Source of the DNA: Pseudomonadota bacterium
GTDB taxonomy: Bacteria > Pseudomonadota > Alphaproteobacteria > Rhizobiales > Rhizobiaceae
NCBI GenBank assembly: GCA_023435335.1
Contig: JAEYRU010000151.1
Span: forward strand, 1 to 14,097
DNA length: 14,097 nucleotides
Reading direction: 5' to 3'
In this document: in pieces, positions 14,063 through 14,097 of the stretch
Layout: each line of letters starts with the position of its first letter
Position numbering within the stretch: position 1 is the first letter of the stretch
The notes under the pieces: generated by a model
The model's input: only the letters and a program-made list of their open reading frames with translations
Databases searched by the model: none
What the model was told of the DNA's origin: nothing
Translations under genes and position numbers: made by a program

Positions 14063-14097
14063 CGTCCGTGCTCCAGGCATGCATTGATCCCGCATGC

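Overview
The window is GC-rich DNA with long, tightly packed operons. Its gene content (a COG5598 methyltransferase beside a sarcosine-oxidase-like flavoprotein, a valine-degradation pair, peptide ABC transporters) fits an alphaproteobacterium, probably Rhizobiales of the Mesorhizobium/Phyllobacteriaceae kind. This placement is inferred from protein style and gene order, not from a marker gene. No tRNA, rRNA, CRISPR array, insertion sequence or phage gene was seen.

Layout. (1) 1-3564: a 3'-truncated trimethylamine/betaine methyltransferase-like gene (minus) diverges from a monomeric sarcosine oxidase/N-methyltryptophan oxidase-like gene and a DUF72 gene (plus). Together they suggest use of N-methylated compounds. 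(2) 3565-3837: a convergent intergenic gap with a two-way terminator-like hairpin, a short REP-like palindrome and a second terminator-like fold. (3) 3838-5972: a minus-strand valine-catabolism pair, an isobutyryl-CoA-type acyl-CoA dehydrogenase followed by 3-hydroxyisobutyrate dehydrogenase (mmsB). The ribosome site of the first gene lies inside an 8-bp inverted repeat. (4) 6097-7446: an AraC-type regulator followed by a VOC/glyoxalase-like gene, both minus strand and each apparently broken by a single-base deletion. (5) 7539-8548: a 56-residue two-helix membrane protein with its own promoter, downstream of a TauE/SafE-type exporter. (6) 8656-9093: a TerB-like protein whose stop codon shares the bases CTAG with the convergent ABC operon. 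(7) 9090-14062: a complete peptide-type ABC importer on the minus strand, in the order binding protein, hairpin, permease B, permease C, fused double ATPase.

How the genes work together. The ABC importer is a self-contained operon with ATGA overlaps between its last three genes, and the 14-bp hairpin after the binding-protein gene probably sets its excess over the membrane parts. The acyl-CoA dehydrogenase and MmsB catalyse an early and a late step of valine breakdown; the intervening enzymes are not in this window. The methyltransferase and the flavin oxidase could act on successive N-methyl groups, but no corrinoid protein is visible.

No clearly new multi-gene system was found. The points most worth a second look are the paired frameshifts in the regulator and VOC genes, the palindrome exactly filling a promoter spacer at 7745-7773, and the ribosome-site hairpin at 5979-6006.
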